Below, one piece after another: positions 52,000 through 64,000 of a DNA stretch of 64,000 bases. The position numbers and the translations under genes are program-made. The stretch comes from Coriaria nepalensis (lineage: Eukaryota > Streptophyta > Magnoliopsida > Cucurbitales > Coriariaceae). Positions within the stretch are counted from its first letter, which is position 1. Each line of letters begins with the position of its first letter. The notes beneath the pieces were generated by a model that did not search any database, was not told where the DNA came from, and saw nothing but the letters and a program-made list of their open reading frames with translations. The DNA is taken from contig CP114488.1 in NCBI GenBank assembly GCA_027186245.1, forward strand, positions 3,732,501-3,796,500, given 5' to 3'.

Positions 52000-54900
52000 G
52001 GCAAAATATTACTATTAAGATCATAATAAAATCATTTTTATTAATTTATTTAACAGTATAAAGATAACATTAGAGGGAAGAACATAGTAAATAATACCAA
52101 AATGAAAAGGTATTTACACAATACAATGTAATTACGTAAAATTGGATTACTGAGGTAATTGATGATGCTGTTCATCACATGAACCTCTTTTTATCTTTGG
52201 AATCAACTTCACGTTTAATAGAGATTTCTCTTTAGATTGCAAGTGGTGGATAAATTTCTTCACGTTTTGGTTATTTTTTATATAATGCGGTGAAGATAAT
52301 AATTTACTATTTGGCTTGTATGATAGTTTCTATCCAAATTCAACATGATCAATGTCAATAGAATCATAAACGACCTCCAACATCTGATTATAAGAAAATA
52401 TTAAGATTGTGTTGAGGGTAAAATATAATTCAGCGTCAATATAAAAATAAAATTATAATTTATACTCATAAACTCTTAAAAATAGAATTTAAATATAAAA
52501 ACTTTTCAAAAATACAAGTTACATCAAATTTCACCATTTCTTTCAAAATTTTACTCCAAATTAAATCATTTATTCTATTTTAACCTAAAGTTTCATTTTT
52601 ATTTTTCTAACCAACTTTATTATTTAAATCAATTTTTTTTAATTTATACCTACACCAATCTCTCCACGGCCACTGTCGTTGACTATCGCTAAAAAAAATA
52701 ATCTAAGATTTTAAATTTCACCAACTAAAATTTAAAATTTATTTAAAATCATTAATTTTTTATTTTGCTTTATAAGCTACACTTTAAATATTTTTCATTT
52801 CCTCACCTTAACACAACCTCCACCCTTCTCCATCGGCGCAGCCTCCACCCTCCACCGTTGGAATAACAATTTTCATTCTCCCACCTTTCACCACCGCACC
52901 CTTCTCCATTGCAATGGAGGGTGGTGCTAGTGGATGCAAAGAAAGATGGAGGAGGTTGTGTTGAAAGCCAAAAAAATGAAAAATAATTAAATTGTGGTGA
53001 AAATGTAAAAAAAAAAAAAAATGGTTTCAAATAAATATTAAAATTTTAGTTGATTAAATTTAGAATTTTAAAAAAGTTGGTGGAAGTGATAGTAAAGTAA
53101 TATAGAAAGAAAAATTTTAATTGATTTTAAAATATAAAGCGAGTTAAAAAAAAATAATAAAAATTTTATGGGTTAAAAATTTAAAAAAATATTTGATGTG
53201 GAGTCAATTTTCAAGGGAAATGATAAAATTAAATTTAGCTTATATTTTTTTAAAACCTTTTTAGTTAAAATCTTAATTTCAAAAGGTTTTAAGTAAAAAT
53301 TCTCTTTTTATTTTTGTTTTGATACTAAATTGTATTTCATCTGTGTGTTTATATAACCTACAAGAGAGAAGAAGGTAACAATTAGTACTACGTTATTATA
53401 TACTTTAATGACTTTTTATTTTTATTTTTTATTATTCAATTTCTCGTTAGAAAAGACTAAAAGTGTATCCGTATCTTTCTTCAAAAAGTTTCACAAATAA
53501 GTTATTTATTATTTATATTTCTTTGTCATGGAATAAAATACAAAATCTTTTTATTATCGGGTTATATATAAATTATGAATATCAAGCACATAATTATATG
53601 TGCTCTCGAATTTTAGATTGTTTTATTTAATTTCAAGTATATATTATTCAATAAATTAAGTATCACTCTTAGACTTTTATTATTAGAGGCGTAATAATTA
53701 TTAATTTGTGATCTTTTGAGTTTTTACTCTTCGATTTATAGTTCAAAAGGATCTTACGGTGATGATCAAATCCATGAGTTACTTTTTGGTTTTAATGAAT
53801 AATTATTATTAGTTTCGGATTATTCAAATTAGGTTAAAAATGTTTTATTAAATGAATTTGTTCGCTGACGAGTTTAAATTTAAGATTTAAGATTTAAGAG
53901 TTAGTTTAGCTTTTTATTACCGACAATTGTAATAAGTATTATAATCCTTTTAAATTTTAGATTATTTTATTTAAGATTAGAGGAAAATTGAAAAGAGAGA
54001 ATTTTTATTCTTAAATGAGAACAAAATAAATTTTAGCATAAGTTGAATTCATTAAAGTCACTTTTGTTGGTGCAAAAATTCAATATAATAATATATTTTT
54101 CATATCAAGAAATAGGAAATATGAAAAGAATATAAGTGTTATATGCTCAAGAATCCCGATACCAAGTTAAAAAATGTAACGACTTATTATATTTAGAAAC
54201 AACTCGAGTTGTATACTCCTGTCATACTTTGTGAGTGGTATGGCAACATTTATAGGCTTTACTCATAAGAGTCTTAAAGCCTAAGATTTTCTTATTAATC
54301 AAATTAAAAAAAATCTAATTTCTTATTTTTAAAGAGAAGTATCTAATTTTTTTAACATAGAAATTAGTCGTATTCTCTAAATATAGGTTGAGAGGCCCTT
54401 TTCTAAATCAAGAGCTATGATGCTTTTGTCTAATGAGATGGACGGATCTTCGCCACCCATAGACCATGACAGAATCTCGAGTCTTAGGTGTCGACCCAGG
54501 CTAGTTGCTCTACATTAGGTGCATGGGTTCATCTTTATTTAGACTGTTAAATTCTACTCATATTAAGTTAAGGAGTTCATATTAAATAGATAATTTTTCA
54601 TTCCTAAATTAATATCTTAACATGAATTTAGACTATACATCGAATTATATAAAAAATTAATAAATAAAAAATTAATCAAATTTTAAATTGTAAAAGTTAT
54701 AAAAGAATTATTGATTTAAAAATAATAACTTAAAATAAAAAAATATGAATTTTTATAATATAAAGTAAAAAAGAATATCCTACCCACCCATTAAGATAGT
54801 GTACTGATCTTATCAATTTTTTTTTCTCTCATCCCAAATTACTCTCGCACCACCCACAAAAATTCAAACTTAAATCGTGAAGAGTCGAAACAAAATTCTA

Positions 54901-55340
54901 ATATGACTCGACCTGAAAAATAATATCTGAACGCTGATCTTATCATTCGGCCAACAATGAAAATAAAGATAAGAAAAATAATAGCTAAAACCATTGATGG
55001 GATTGTTCCCAAACCCTGTTCTGTCAGCCGCTAAACATTGTTTTACAAAAAAAAAAAAAAAAAAAAAAAAATTGGACCCAAACCCTCTCATTTCCCACTT
55101 ATTTCAAAACGTACTAACCATTAACTAATCAAAAAATCCGCCACGCATACAACTTACTATGCACGTAAGAGATCCCCTCTCCCTTTACATCACCTCGACA
55201 TGAGGACCCCTCATGTCTTCCCTATCCTAGACCAATTGTATAGTGTTCCCCCCCCCCCCCTCTAACGTTCTCTCTCTCTCTCTCTCTCTTTCTCCTTCCC
55301 CACATTTTCCGTTAAACAAAAGTTTAACGCCGTCACGTCT
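52000..55340. other. AT-rich intergenic DNA upstream of BRX
   Basis: No gene was recognised. A C/G-richer pocket at 52803-52966 contains inverted repeats. An A run of about 25 lies at 55047-55072. A C run lies at 55248-55260 and a (TC)n tract at 55269-55289, just before the BRX promoter. Confidence 0.45.
52808..52962. repeat. Imperfect inverted repeat with a 16-bp palindromic centre
   Basis: aacacaacctcc near 52810-52821 pairs with ggaggttgtgtt at 52951-52962. The centre ctccattgcaatggag (52904-52919) is a perfect palindrome. This could be a foldback element remnant. Confidence 0.55.
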
Positions 55341-55358
55341 CAAACCTGAGGACTGTGG

Positions 55359-55368
55359 TATATATATA
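55359..55368 (+). promoter_or_regulatory. BRX: TATA box of BRX
   Basis: tatatatata followed about 30 bases later by a CT-rich likely start region. A (TC)n tract and C run lie about 70-110 bp upstream. This placement fits the long 5' leader described for the gene. Confidence 0.6.
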
Positions 55369-55394
55369 GAAGGATCCCAGTTTGTTCTCTTCTG

Positions 55395-56779
55395 CTCTCT
55401 CTTTAAGCCCTCAACGTAAAACACGGAGCTCTCTTAAACCATTCTGCTACTCTTCTGTTTTTGCGCGTTTCGGGCCGAAGCATAATTTTCTTCCCGATAT
55501 TTGGTTATATCTCGGGTTTTATTCCGAAATTTGCAGGAGAAATCAGTGCTGTGATTTGATGCTCTTTCGCGAAATTTAAGAGAGAGAGGTAGAGGTAGAT
55601 GTAGAAATAGGGAGAGAAGGAGAGAGGGAAAGAGGGTTTGATTTCTGGGATTGGTAAGAAAACAAAGGGAATAAGGATTTGAAGAGCTTTTCAGAGTGAT
55701 TAAAGAAGGTAAGTTGTAATATAGCTACGAGCTTGGGTTTTTCTTGCTGTTTGTGCTTTCTTTTCCTTTTTGATTTTTCTTAGAAGCTAAACAGAGGAGG
55801 AGTATTAGTTTTCAACCTCTTTCTCAGATTTCTATCCACTCTGTTTTGAAATGAGGTTTTATTGCTTTTCCTGCATTTTAGGTGTGAGGGAGTGAGACTG
55901 TCAGAGTGGTGGGTGGGTTTTTTTTTTTTTGTAATTTAAATTTTATTATTACTTTATTATATAAATTTACAAATCACAACTGGGTTTTCTATTTAGTCGT
56001 TTTCGAATATTAATAAAATATTGAAATTGAGTCGCACAAGATAAATAGTATTATTATTATTGTTTTCTCCTTCGAGGTCCTCTCTTCTCACTCCTTGTCT
56101 CATTCATTCGTTACCTCAGCTCATCTTTGGCTTTTAGATTTCTTGGAGGAAGGAAAATGAGTGATCTGATTCCTTTTACCCCAAATCGAAGAAGAAGAAG
56201 AAAAATGGCAATAATAAATAAATCTTTCATTTTTCTTTTACTTTTTTAGTCAGCTTTCTTAAAATTAAATGTGAATAAATAAAGCGAAGCAAAAATACCA
56301 CACTCGGTCTTTCATTCAACCACTTTCATGTTTCAAATCCAATGCCTCTCTCTCTCTCACTCTTAACCTGTTTTTTTTTTTCTTTTTTTTTCTTTTTTTT
56401 TTTTTGTTGTTGGTAGTTTCAATAATTTGATTCCCTTCATCATCTGTCTCTCTCTGTCTCTACAAAATCTTTCCCAGTCATAGACTCTGATCCCGAGCAC
56501 AGCTCTTTTCCTCTTTTATTTTGTTTCTTTTTCACTTTCTCTAGGATCATTTCTTCCCCCCATAACTCAAAACAATTATTAAAAAAAAAATGAAAAAAAA
56601 TAAGAAAAGTTATTATTTAAACATTGGGTTGTAATTTCAGCCCCACATTTTTGGTTTGATTTGAATTATACACAGCCATTCAGTTTCAGGTGTTGGGAAT
56701 GAATAGTAAATGTGTGTTGTGTGCAGGTTAGGTAAAAGAGCAAGTGGGAGAGGAGAGAGGAAAAAGGAAAAGGAGAGAG
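55395..56779 (+). other. BRX: BRX 5' untranslated region with probable leader intron
   Basis: A purine-rich leader exon ends at gaag/gtaagttg (55708), and a gtgcag acceptor closes the intron at 56726. A 53-base leader piece without ATG then precedes the start codon. The first leader exon contains a short upstream ORF (55559-55579, MLFREI) and a start-stop ATGTAG (55599-55604). The exon ends are inferred from splice signals only. Confidence 0.55.
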
Positions 56780-59715
56780 ATGTTTACATGCATGACAGCA
56801 TGTACGAAGCAAACACAGGAGGATGGTGGCGGTGGAGACGACGGACATGGAGGAGCGCGTGGCGGTGGTAGCGGCACACCAAGTACGAAAGAAGCTGTCA
56901 AAAGCCTGACGGCGCAGGTTTTTTCATCCCACTCCTTTCTTTCTCTCTCTTCACTCTCTCTCTCTCTAGCTTCATTGATCACTTCCTTCGTCTACAATGT
57001 TTGCTTTTTCAGTTTCTTTTTCTCCCGTATCTTTTTCTTTTTTTCCATATCGAGGGACCCATCAACCAGTATTTGTCATCTTACATTTATTCTTCTTCTT
57101 ACTATTATTATATTATTAACAAATAAATATACTAATAACTTGCTTTGCTAATTATTACTATCCATATAAAAAAATGCTATGTGGGTCCCACGTTGTTTAT
57201 TTATTTATTTAGCCTGGCCTGGATGGCTACGTGGAATTTGTTTTTTGTTTTTGCCTTTCGTGACACGCTTTATTGGACGGAGACTTGTGTGTGGGGTCTT
57301 TCTCACGTGCTTTAATAGTATAGAAACTACTGTCCTTTAAAAAAAAAAAAAAAATTTGGTCGGAAACTAAACTTTCTCTTTAAAATGTTGTCGGCTTATC
57401 AATTTTGTTAGGCTGTATAGATAGCATGTGGTTGAGCCTCAGTCGATTTCGATTATTTAGAACCCCCTTAAAAAAAAAAATAACAAAACAAAACTTAACT
57501 TAGGGGATAGGGGGGTTTAAATCGAACAATAGGTTAACGGGGAATATATGTTTAGGGCCCCTTATGGGTGCTCCAACTAGATAAATTACTAACTTAGATT
57601 TTGTGGGTCCCAATCAAATTTTAGTCTCGAATTGACAATTGCTAAATGAAAATGTAAAAGAAAGCTCTGAACGGCATTCAGGTATAACTGGACTGAACCC
57701 AGTTAGAGAAAGCTCTAAAAATTAGTAACTAGACTCGAAACAAGAGTGATTTGAGTAGTTTGATTGACAAAGTAGTCTCTTCTACTTCTAGAAAATTTCG
57801 TTATCACTTTCCTCAAAATGTCATTTCCAATAACATAGTGATATGGTCATTTTTTTTTAGACAATAAAGAACGGTAGAAGGGTGTGTTTCGTTTTCAGTC
57901 TTTATTGGAAAAAAATAAATGCATAACCAAAAATAGGGACAGCATCTTCCACATAACAAGCCCTAGTGGGTTTTTTTTTCCTTTAGAATTAGACAAGACG
58001 AATATATTAGGCTACAAGACAACAATATATACGAAATCATGTCCCCTTTTTGAGAATGACCCACCATTTTGAATTCTTGTCTCAGTATGGTTTGCATAAA
58101 AGAAAGCAATCCATCTCTAATCTAAGAAAATGCTTTTTTATGGCAACTTGAAAATTACTTGCATTCATGCTAGTGATCCCCCACACAATAAACAGTCTCA
58201 CTAGGTAGGCTAAGAAGAAAAAAAAAATTACTTATTCATCATCTCCTTGTTAATACTAAACCTCTTAAACCCTTTCCTTTAAACATGTCGATATCATTTG
58301 AGTCGTCTCGTTGTGTAACCTAATTAAACCTTTATAGCCCTAATGGTGTATTTTTGCCAATGCAGATAAAGGACATGGCTTTGAAAGTTTCGGGTACCTA
58401 TCGACAATGCAAACCTTGTACGGGGTCCACAAGCTACAAGAAAGGACATAGGCCCTACCCCGATTTTGATACAGCTTCTGAGGGGGTCCCATATCCCTTC
58501 ATAGGAGGTGCAAGCTCAAGTTCTACACCTGCATGGGATTTTCCAAGTGCTAATCATCACCCAAATACAAGGTCGGAATCTAGATTTGCCGGAGACCGCA
58601 CCCCCGGAGGAGGATTTGAGTCTTTCGATGTAGTGCTTGATGATGAACCTAAAGAATGGATGGCTCAGGTTGAGCCTGGAGTTCATATCACTTTTGTTTC
58701 TCTTCCAAATGGTGGAAACGACCTTAAACGAATTCGGTTTAGGTACGATTAAAGTAATGTGCTTCGAATCTTTTATGATATTTGTTGATAATATATAAAT
58801 GACTGAAAACTTATGTGACCTTTTCGCTTTTATGTTTGAATTGAAGCCGAGAAATGTTTAATAAATGGCAAGCTCAAAGATGGTGGGGTGAGAACTATGA
58901 CCGGATTATGGAGCTTTATAATGTTCAGAGATTCAATCGACAAGCCCTTCACACTCCACCAAGGTCCGAAGATGGGGTAAGAAGCCAGTCGCTATTACTT
59001 TTATAACAGCTAATTGTCAGTTAAATTTCGTCAGGGGCTGACTTTTGCTCCTCGTTACACTACTGATGCTACTATAGTATGTTACCATAATTTGATCGCA
59101 TCGTTTTGGTGGCAGAGAGACTCTTCCTACTCGAGGATGGGGTCAGCAAGGGAGAGTCCCATGGGTTCTTCCTTACACAGGGATTGGACTCCAAGGAGCC
59201 ACTACAAACCATCATTTTCGGGGAATAACAAAGGCTATTTCCCTTCTGACTCTATGGACCAAGGTGGAACACACCATTATAATGCTGCCGGCTCAAGTGC
59301 TTATGCTGGTGGGCCCAGGGGGATCGAAACACTGTCTCTCGAGGCTTCCCGGACAACAACCTCATCTCGAGAAGAGGCTTCGGTCTCTGTCAGCAATGCA
59401 AGTGATCTTGATTCAGAGTGGGTCGAGGAAGACGAGCCCGGAGTTTATATTACTATTAGACAGCTGTCTGACGGCAGCAGAGAGCTCCGTCGTGTCAGAT
59501 TTAGGTAACCTCCACCATCAATTTCTCTTTCTTGCATGGCTGAATTTTTATATTTTGTGGAGTAAACTGAATTTTTATTAATATACTTCTAAACTAAACA
59601 ATTGGGCGTTATATGTTAATTTTATTCGATTTGCAGCCGTGAAAGATTTGGTGAAGTACATGCAAAGATGTGGTGGGAAGACAACAGAGAGAGAATACAA
59701 GCACAATACCTTTAA
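56780..59715 (+). CDS. BRX: BREVIS RADIX (BRX) family protein, complete, five coding exons
   Basis: BRX is a plant-specific, membrane-associated and nucleus-shuttling regulator of auxin transport that acts in root protophloem differentiation. Exons 56780-56917, 58366-58742, 58847-58976, 59116-59504 and 59637-59715 join in phase to 370 residues (Arabidopsis BRX is about 344). The N-terminus MFTCMTACTK keeps the Cys residues thought to carry palmitate. The conserved KEAVKSLTAQIKDMALK spans the first junction. Two BRX domains follow, about residues 142-198 (KEWMAQVEPGVHITF, FNKWQAQRWWGENYDRI) and 315-370 (EDEPGVYITIRQLSDG, FGEVHAKMWWEDNRERI), separated by a Ser-rich linker. Intron 1 is 1448 bp. 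An acidic Gly-rich insert follows the Cys head. No breaks are seen. The N-terminal and linker segments fit BRX/BRXL1 better than the shorter BRX-likes. Confidence 0.96.
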
Positions 59716-60644
59716 AATGTTTTTGCTTATGCTACTTCATAAACTACATTTCAAGGACTTCTTCAATGGCAGATGGAAGTTAAGAAGATGATGAAGATGG
59801 GTGCACGTACGAGAATGACCCGATACAAGCCGGAAAATTTCAACAATTTTTGTCGACCGAGTTTCTGCAGAAACTGAAGTTATAGTTTTTATACGTTGAA
59901 TTCACATTCTTTTTTTACTTTTATTTAACGGGTCATTTTCTGTACTTCATTTGGGTTTATATATATATTTTTTCTAATGTCCTAACTATATTTAGTGAAA
60001 TTTTGGGCCCAGTTTTTCACAATTGGTTTGGATCCTGAATCCCTGATTTTCACAACACAGTAATTAGTTTAATAGCTAACAATGGAGGTTGGTGTTGGTT
60101 GTATTTGTGTTTACGTACTGGCAGCTATACAGAGCAAAACTAACACAAAATCTAACAGGATTATGTTCGATCTGTTTTCGGGTATTTCAAGAATAGTTTT
60201 TACTTAAAAACTTACGCATGTTCATTCATAATCATTACTTTCTGATTTAAGCACGAATTATTTTATGCATAACGTAGATATATGATTGCACAAGCTGAAT
60301 CCTTGTTACTAAATCATTTTAAGGCCCAATCTGGTTAGAAGGAGACAAATACCATTATCCATTCTCGCAAGTCGCAACTATAAAAAAACGAACACACGAA
60401 TCATTTTTATTAAACACCCATCACAGCTCACACACATACTGGAAATAACAGAACGGTTCAGTATCTTAATCTGTCCTCATCACACAGAAAAGAAAAACAT
60501 AATCGATCAATCAAAAGGCATCTGCTTCTGACTTAGTAGTAGCTAAGAAAGGTAAATCTGCAAGATTCCTAAAACTCCTTAGGTTTAGATAGAAAACTTG
60601 TTTACTATTTCCACGCAGCTGATTCTCTTATAGCCTATAACAGA
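59716..60644. other. Intergenic region between convergent genes
   Basis: Holds the 3'UTRs of BRX (+) and the MAK-type kinase (-). No other gene was seen. Confidence 0.6.
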
Positions 60645-63600
60645 TCATAACCCATTTTTCCATCCCACAGTCTTTCGGCCAAATGTTCTGCCGGGTTCAA
60701 TCTCTTGGGCAGGCTTGAGAAAAAAATCTCTAGATTCGCTTATCCACTGGACCCCAGCCCTCATGGGAGGTGGACGAGGCTGGCCTGTAACAGATTTCCG
60801 GTAATTTCCAATCGTCACATTTGCCAACTTATCTGCTGTGTCTGAAACTACACGTGTATTTGTGACCTTGTTAACAGGGTGGGCTGATACAAATAGATTT
60901 ATAGTTAGAAAAAAAGAAGGATAATATTATTATATAAAAAAGGGGACAGATGGGTAGTAAGAGACTTACTCGGACTGCCTTTTACTGGTGATCGATACTT
61001 TGGTTGTCTGACAGAGCTCTTCAGAAATTTGTCATCCTATTGAGAAGACAGAAAATAGGGTGAAAATTTTCACTTAAATCCAATCGATACAAATAACCAT
61101 TAACACATTGACACCGAGGCCCAAGTTAGAACCAAGCAATGTCTATAAAACTATGTTGTTTATGATTAAGCTAAGGCCCAGAGAGTAAGACTATTTCGTG
61201 AGTGCACATGAGTATAACCTGATTAAAAAAAAAAGATAATCTTCACAAAAAAGAGAGAGGGAGAGAGTAAAAGGCAACATACCCTGTTGTGCATATCCAG
61301 CTTCCTTTGCACACCTATATTAACATTCGGCAAATATAAGAATATCAGATTCTGACATCAGATAAATAAGACATTGTAAACTAGCCTGTAAAAGCTTTTT
61401 CTCCTAGAGTACTCTAATTTTTCTAATAACGTTTTTCTTTTTCTCTTAGTATATGGTATTTCATGAGCTCCCTTATTCACATCATAGATTTGTGTATACA
61501 AAGTCAAATGAACAGAGATACTGCTCTCAACACGCTGAAAATATTTGAGCACAATGATATAGCAAAAGCAAATTTAGCATCCACAGCTTTCTTTCAGCAA
61601 AAGCTAATAAAACTCATCTCTCCCCTGGGAGAGAAGATTTACAGTAGATGGAAGATATTATGATATCTTCCCTCTTAAAATCCAAACAAATCAACCCTTT
61701 GACAGGAATATTAAAGAACTGCACTACAATAGCTATGAGCCATCAGAATATAAAAATGAGGTATTAGAATGTCCACATCATTAGCTGATAACCTGTGTTT
61801 AATGAGGCATTTGACTTGGGAGAAGAGAAATCGGTTGTGAGCTTAGGATTAGATAAAGCCTCAGAATATCTTCTACCGCTTTGTTGATCCAATGGCCCCC
61901 TTGTTCTTGCTGTTCCATTAGATTTCAACACAAAGGAATCAAATTCCACATTGGAGAAGAAAAACTCATAAGAGCTTAGCCCTTCTTTTCTTTATTATAT
62001 TGCTCAAGAACAACAAATTTCTTAGAGGACGCATACCAGAGGTAGGAGTTCTAGCCACAGCTGCTTTTGGTCGGAGAGATGGAGGAACATAATAGCAACT
62101 CTGCAGCATAAAATGAGATCACTAAGAAATTCCAGTACTTTGAAACACTAACTTTGTGAAAATCAACTACATAAGAATATATGAATCCTAGAGTTACTAC
62201 CTGAAAGAAAGGATGCTGAAGAGCCTCCACAGCAGTTGGCCTCTTAATAGGATCCCAAGAACAAAGGGACTACAAGTTCAGGAAAATATAAATTAATAGA
62301 TAAGATTAATGAACAGAGAGGTCTCAAGGACGAAAAAGCCAGCGGGAAAAAATGTCTTCAATCGTAAAAGCAAAAAAAAAAAAAAGAAAAAAAGAAACCC
62401 ACACAAAATTAGGTCCCATAAGAGAGATAAAATATGTAGCTGATATAGCCAGTTTTTTTCTGATCACATTGCACTTACTGTAATAAGATTAATTGCATCA
62501 ACACTAGCAGACGGTATCACTACAGAGAGATGGACCCCAGCAAACTGCAGAATGTCAAAATGAAATTCATTCAGTACCTGAAACGCACTCATTTTCTACA
62601 GTTATGCAACCCTAGTCCATATCCATACTGTTTAAATTCAAGAAATGAGAAATATCCCATAGTTTATCTAAATAGAAACAGGTAGGGTCGAATAATTCAT
62701 GCATGAAGTTCACCATTTGCCAAGAAGCGCCAACACCCACTTTCTACCCAAGGAAAACTTGTCTAAGCATCCACAAATCACAAGCTAGCACTTAAGGAAG
62801 ACTAACCTGTGCAAATTGGTAATTGATATTCCTGGCAAGACACAGTCCATCGGCCCAGGAATCCATTGTTGGGCTGCCAATAACACTGCATATTTTATAG
62901 ATTTCATCCGCTTCACTGCATAATGGCAATAAAAAGAAAAGAAAAGTATAGACAATAAAACTCTGTCAGATGCAACCAAAAGTCAGCTGCAACAGGATCT
63001 TTACTGTAAATATAATCAGGTCATATTAGGTAAGCTCAGACAAGATTCATGAAATGCAAACTGACTACACAAGATTCATGGAAATGCAAATTGACTAATA
63101 AACCTTCAGAAGAAAAAGGTTATTTCTCCAATCAATTTAGGCCTTTTTTTTTTCCTTTGTAACTTGGCGGAATAAAGGGATTCATTATCAATCTAAGAAA
63201 AGGCAGATACAAATGTTCACAATTGCTTCGCATTAGCATTTTCAGGGAAATACGGATACTGAAAACATACCTCGCACCAGGAAATAGAGGACGTAGTGTA
63301 AACAACTCGGCCATAATAGCACCCATTGCCCACAAATCTGGAATCAAAGTACATAAATAAGCCTTGTAAGCATCTACAGAACTGGACTCATGGAAATAAA
63401 CAAATGAAAGTTTATTTGACTCCACTCCTAAACATTTCTTACCAACTTTCGAGGTGTAAAGATAAGACTGAAGCAACACTTCAGGAGCTCGATACCTACA
63501 TCCAGATATAAAGTTCACATCACCATGGAATTTTTGAGCTCAGAATAGAAGCAAAAAATAGAACACGGGAATTAAAAGAAATGAACGAACGGGCACAAAA

Positions 63601-63713
63601 AGAAACATACCAGCGTGTAGAGACGTATTCTGTGAATGGTGGTTGTGAAATAATTTCCCGGGCAAGACCAAAATCAGCAATCTTTATTACTTCTTTCGTA
63701 ACCAAAAAGTTCT
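60645..63713 (-). CDS. CDKF-4: MAK/CDKF-4-type protein kinase, C-terminal 11 exons (5' part beyond window)
   Basis: Ser/Thr kinase of the MAK/ICK-like group called CDKF-4 in plant databases. Exons: 63611-63713, 63443-63495, 63271-63337, 62807-62915, 62479-62544, 62201-62269, 62037-62100, 61793-61909, 61283-61314, 60970-61036, 60645-60883; all phases agree and about 327 residues are covered. It opens in subdomain VII ([11 protein letters not shown]), then the activation segment with TEY ([11 protein letters not shown]), [37 protein letters not shown], and the kinase end [21 protein letters not shown] long polar tail follows, with [22 protein letters not shown] and [19 protein letters not shown], as I recall for At4g19110 and At5g45430. 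The P-loop and HRD exons lie past 64000. The acceptor of the 61793 exon is ambiguous; an extended form to about 61969 is also open. Confidence 0.93.
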
Positions 63714-64000
63714 CTGCCCAGGAACATGCAGCAATATGTTTAATACAAACAGGAAAGCAAATCTTTAAGGCACAACGATAAGACAAGATATTTGTACAAA
63801 CATTCACAGAAACTACAATAAAAGCTACAAAAAAAAAAAAAAGGTTAAAAGGTTAAAAGGAGAGAAGGAAAAAGCATCTAGAAGGAAAATATCCATGAAT
63901 AAGAATTAGATAATAATATATCAGATATGAAAAGAAAAATAAAATGGAGTGTTATAATGCCCTGAATCACAAACCTACAATTATCCTTTTCCATAAAAAA

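Noticed and set aside
52803..53030. 75-codon minus-strand frame near the foldback
   Set aside because: Composition reflects the inverted repeat and a poly-T tract; no protein-like motif.
55382..55579. 65-codon frame in the BRX leader
   Set aside because: It begins at a TTG; the only ATG in it yields the six-codon uORF, which is listed separately.
1..64000. CRISPR arrays, rRNA genes, operons
   Set aside because: Repeats seen are LTR or simple repeats; the genome is a plant nuclear one and no such structures are present.

Overview
The window is nuclear DNA of a flowering plant, most likely a eudicot. It is strongly AT-rich, its genes are split by GT-AG introns, and every recognisable protein belongs to a plant family. 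I cannot name the species. Gene models were spliced by hand from conserved protein motifs and splice sites. Coding-exon phases join without conflict in the RLCK, MOB1, coiled-coil, BRX and CDKF-4-type models. The last two exons of the edge NIP gene and kinase gene set aside, UTR ends are approximate throughout.

Layout. 1-1313: last exon (+) of an NIP5;1-type boric acid channel whose other exons lie left of the window. 1314-4650: intergenic, with an unidentified exon-like patch at about 3.84-4.36 kb. 4660-5896 (-): receptor-like cytoplasmic kinase, two exons. 5.9-13.1 kb: AT-rich DNA holding a broken Ty1/copia element (about 7.4-9.74 kb). 13184-16472 (-): MOB1 kinase activator, seven exons, complete. 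17963-19553 (-): uncharacterised 204-residue coiled-coil protein, four exons, complete. 20.4-28.2 kb: decayed Ty3/gypsy element (+) with two LTRs and a second LTR element inserted in it. 28.2-33.7 kb: AT-rich, no gene seen. 33.7-42.8 kb: array of related long-LTR fragments in both orientations. 44.1-45.2 kb: DUF1985-like transposon gene remnant. 45.2-48.2 kb: decayed gypsy polyprotein (-) with probable LTR/leader up to about 51.2 kb. 51.5-55.3 kb: simple repeats, telomere-like repeats, AT-rich DNA. 55.37-59.72 kb (+): BREVIS RADIX, five coding exons plus a probable 5'UTR intron. 60645-63713 (-): MAK/CDKF-4-type kinase, convergent with BRX, its N-terminal exons beyond the right edge.

The genes do not form an operon or cluster. 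MOB1 (Hippo/NDR-type signalling) and a MAK-type kinase on one chromosome arm match a pairing I recall from Arabidopsis, which suggests old gene order stretched by about 30 kb of retrotransposons. I found no CRISPR, tRNA or rRNA gene and no convincing new biological system. The most unusual items are a 40-bp near-perfect hairpin at 32.74-32.90 kb, a start-stop upstream ORF in the BRX leader, and the conserved-looking coiled-coil protein without an assigned function.
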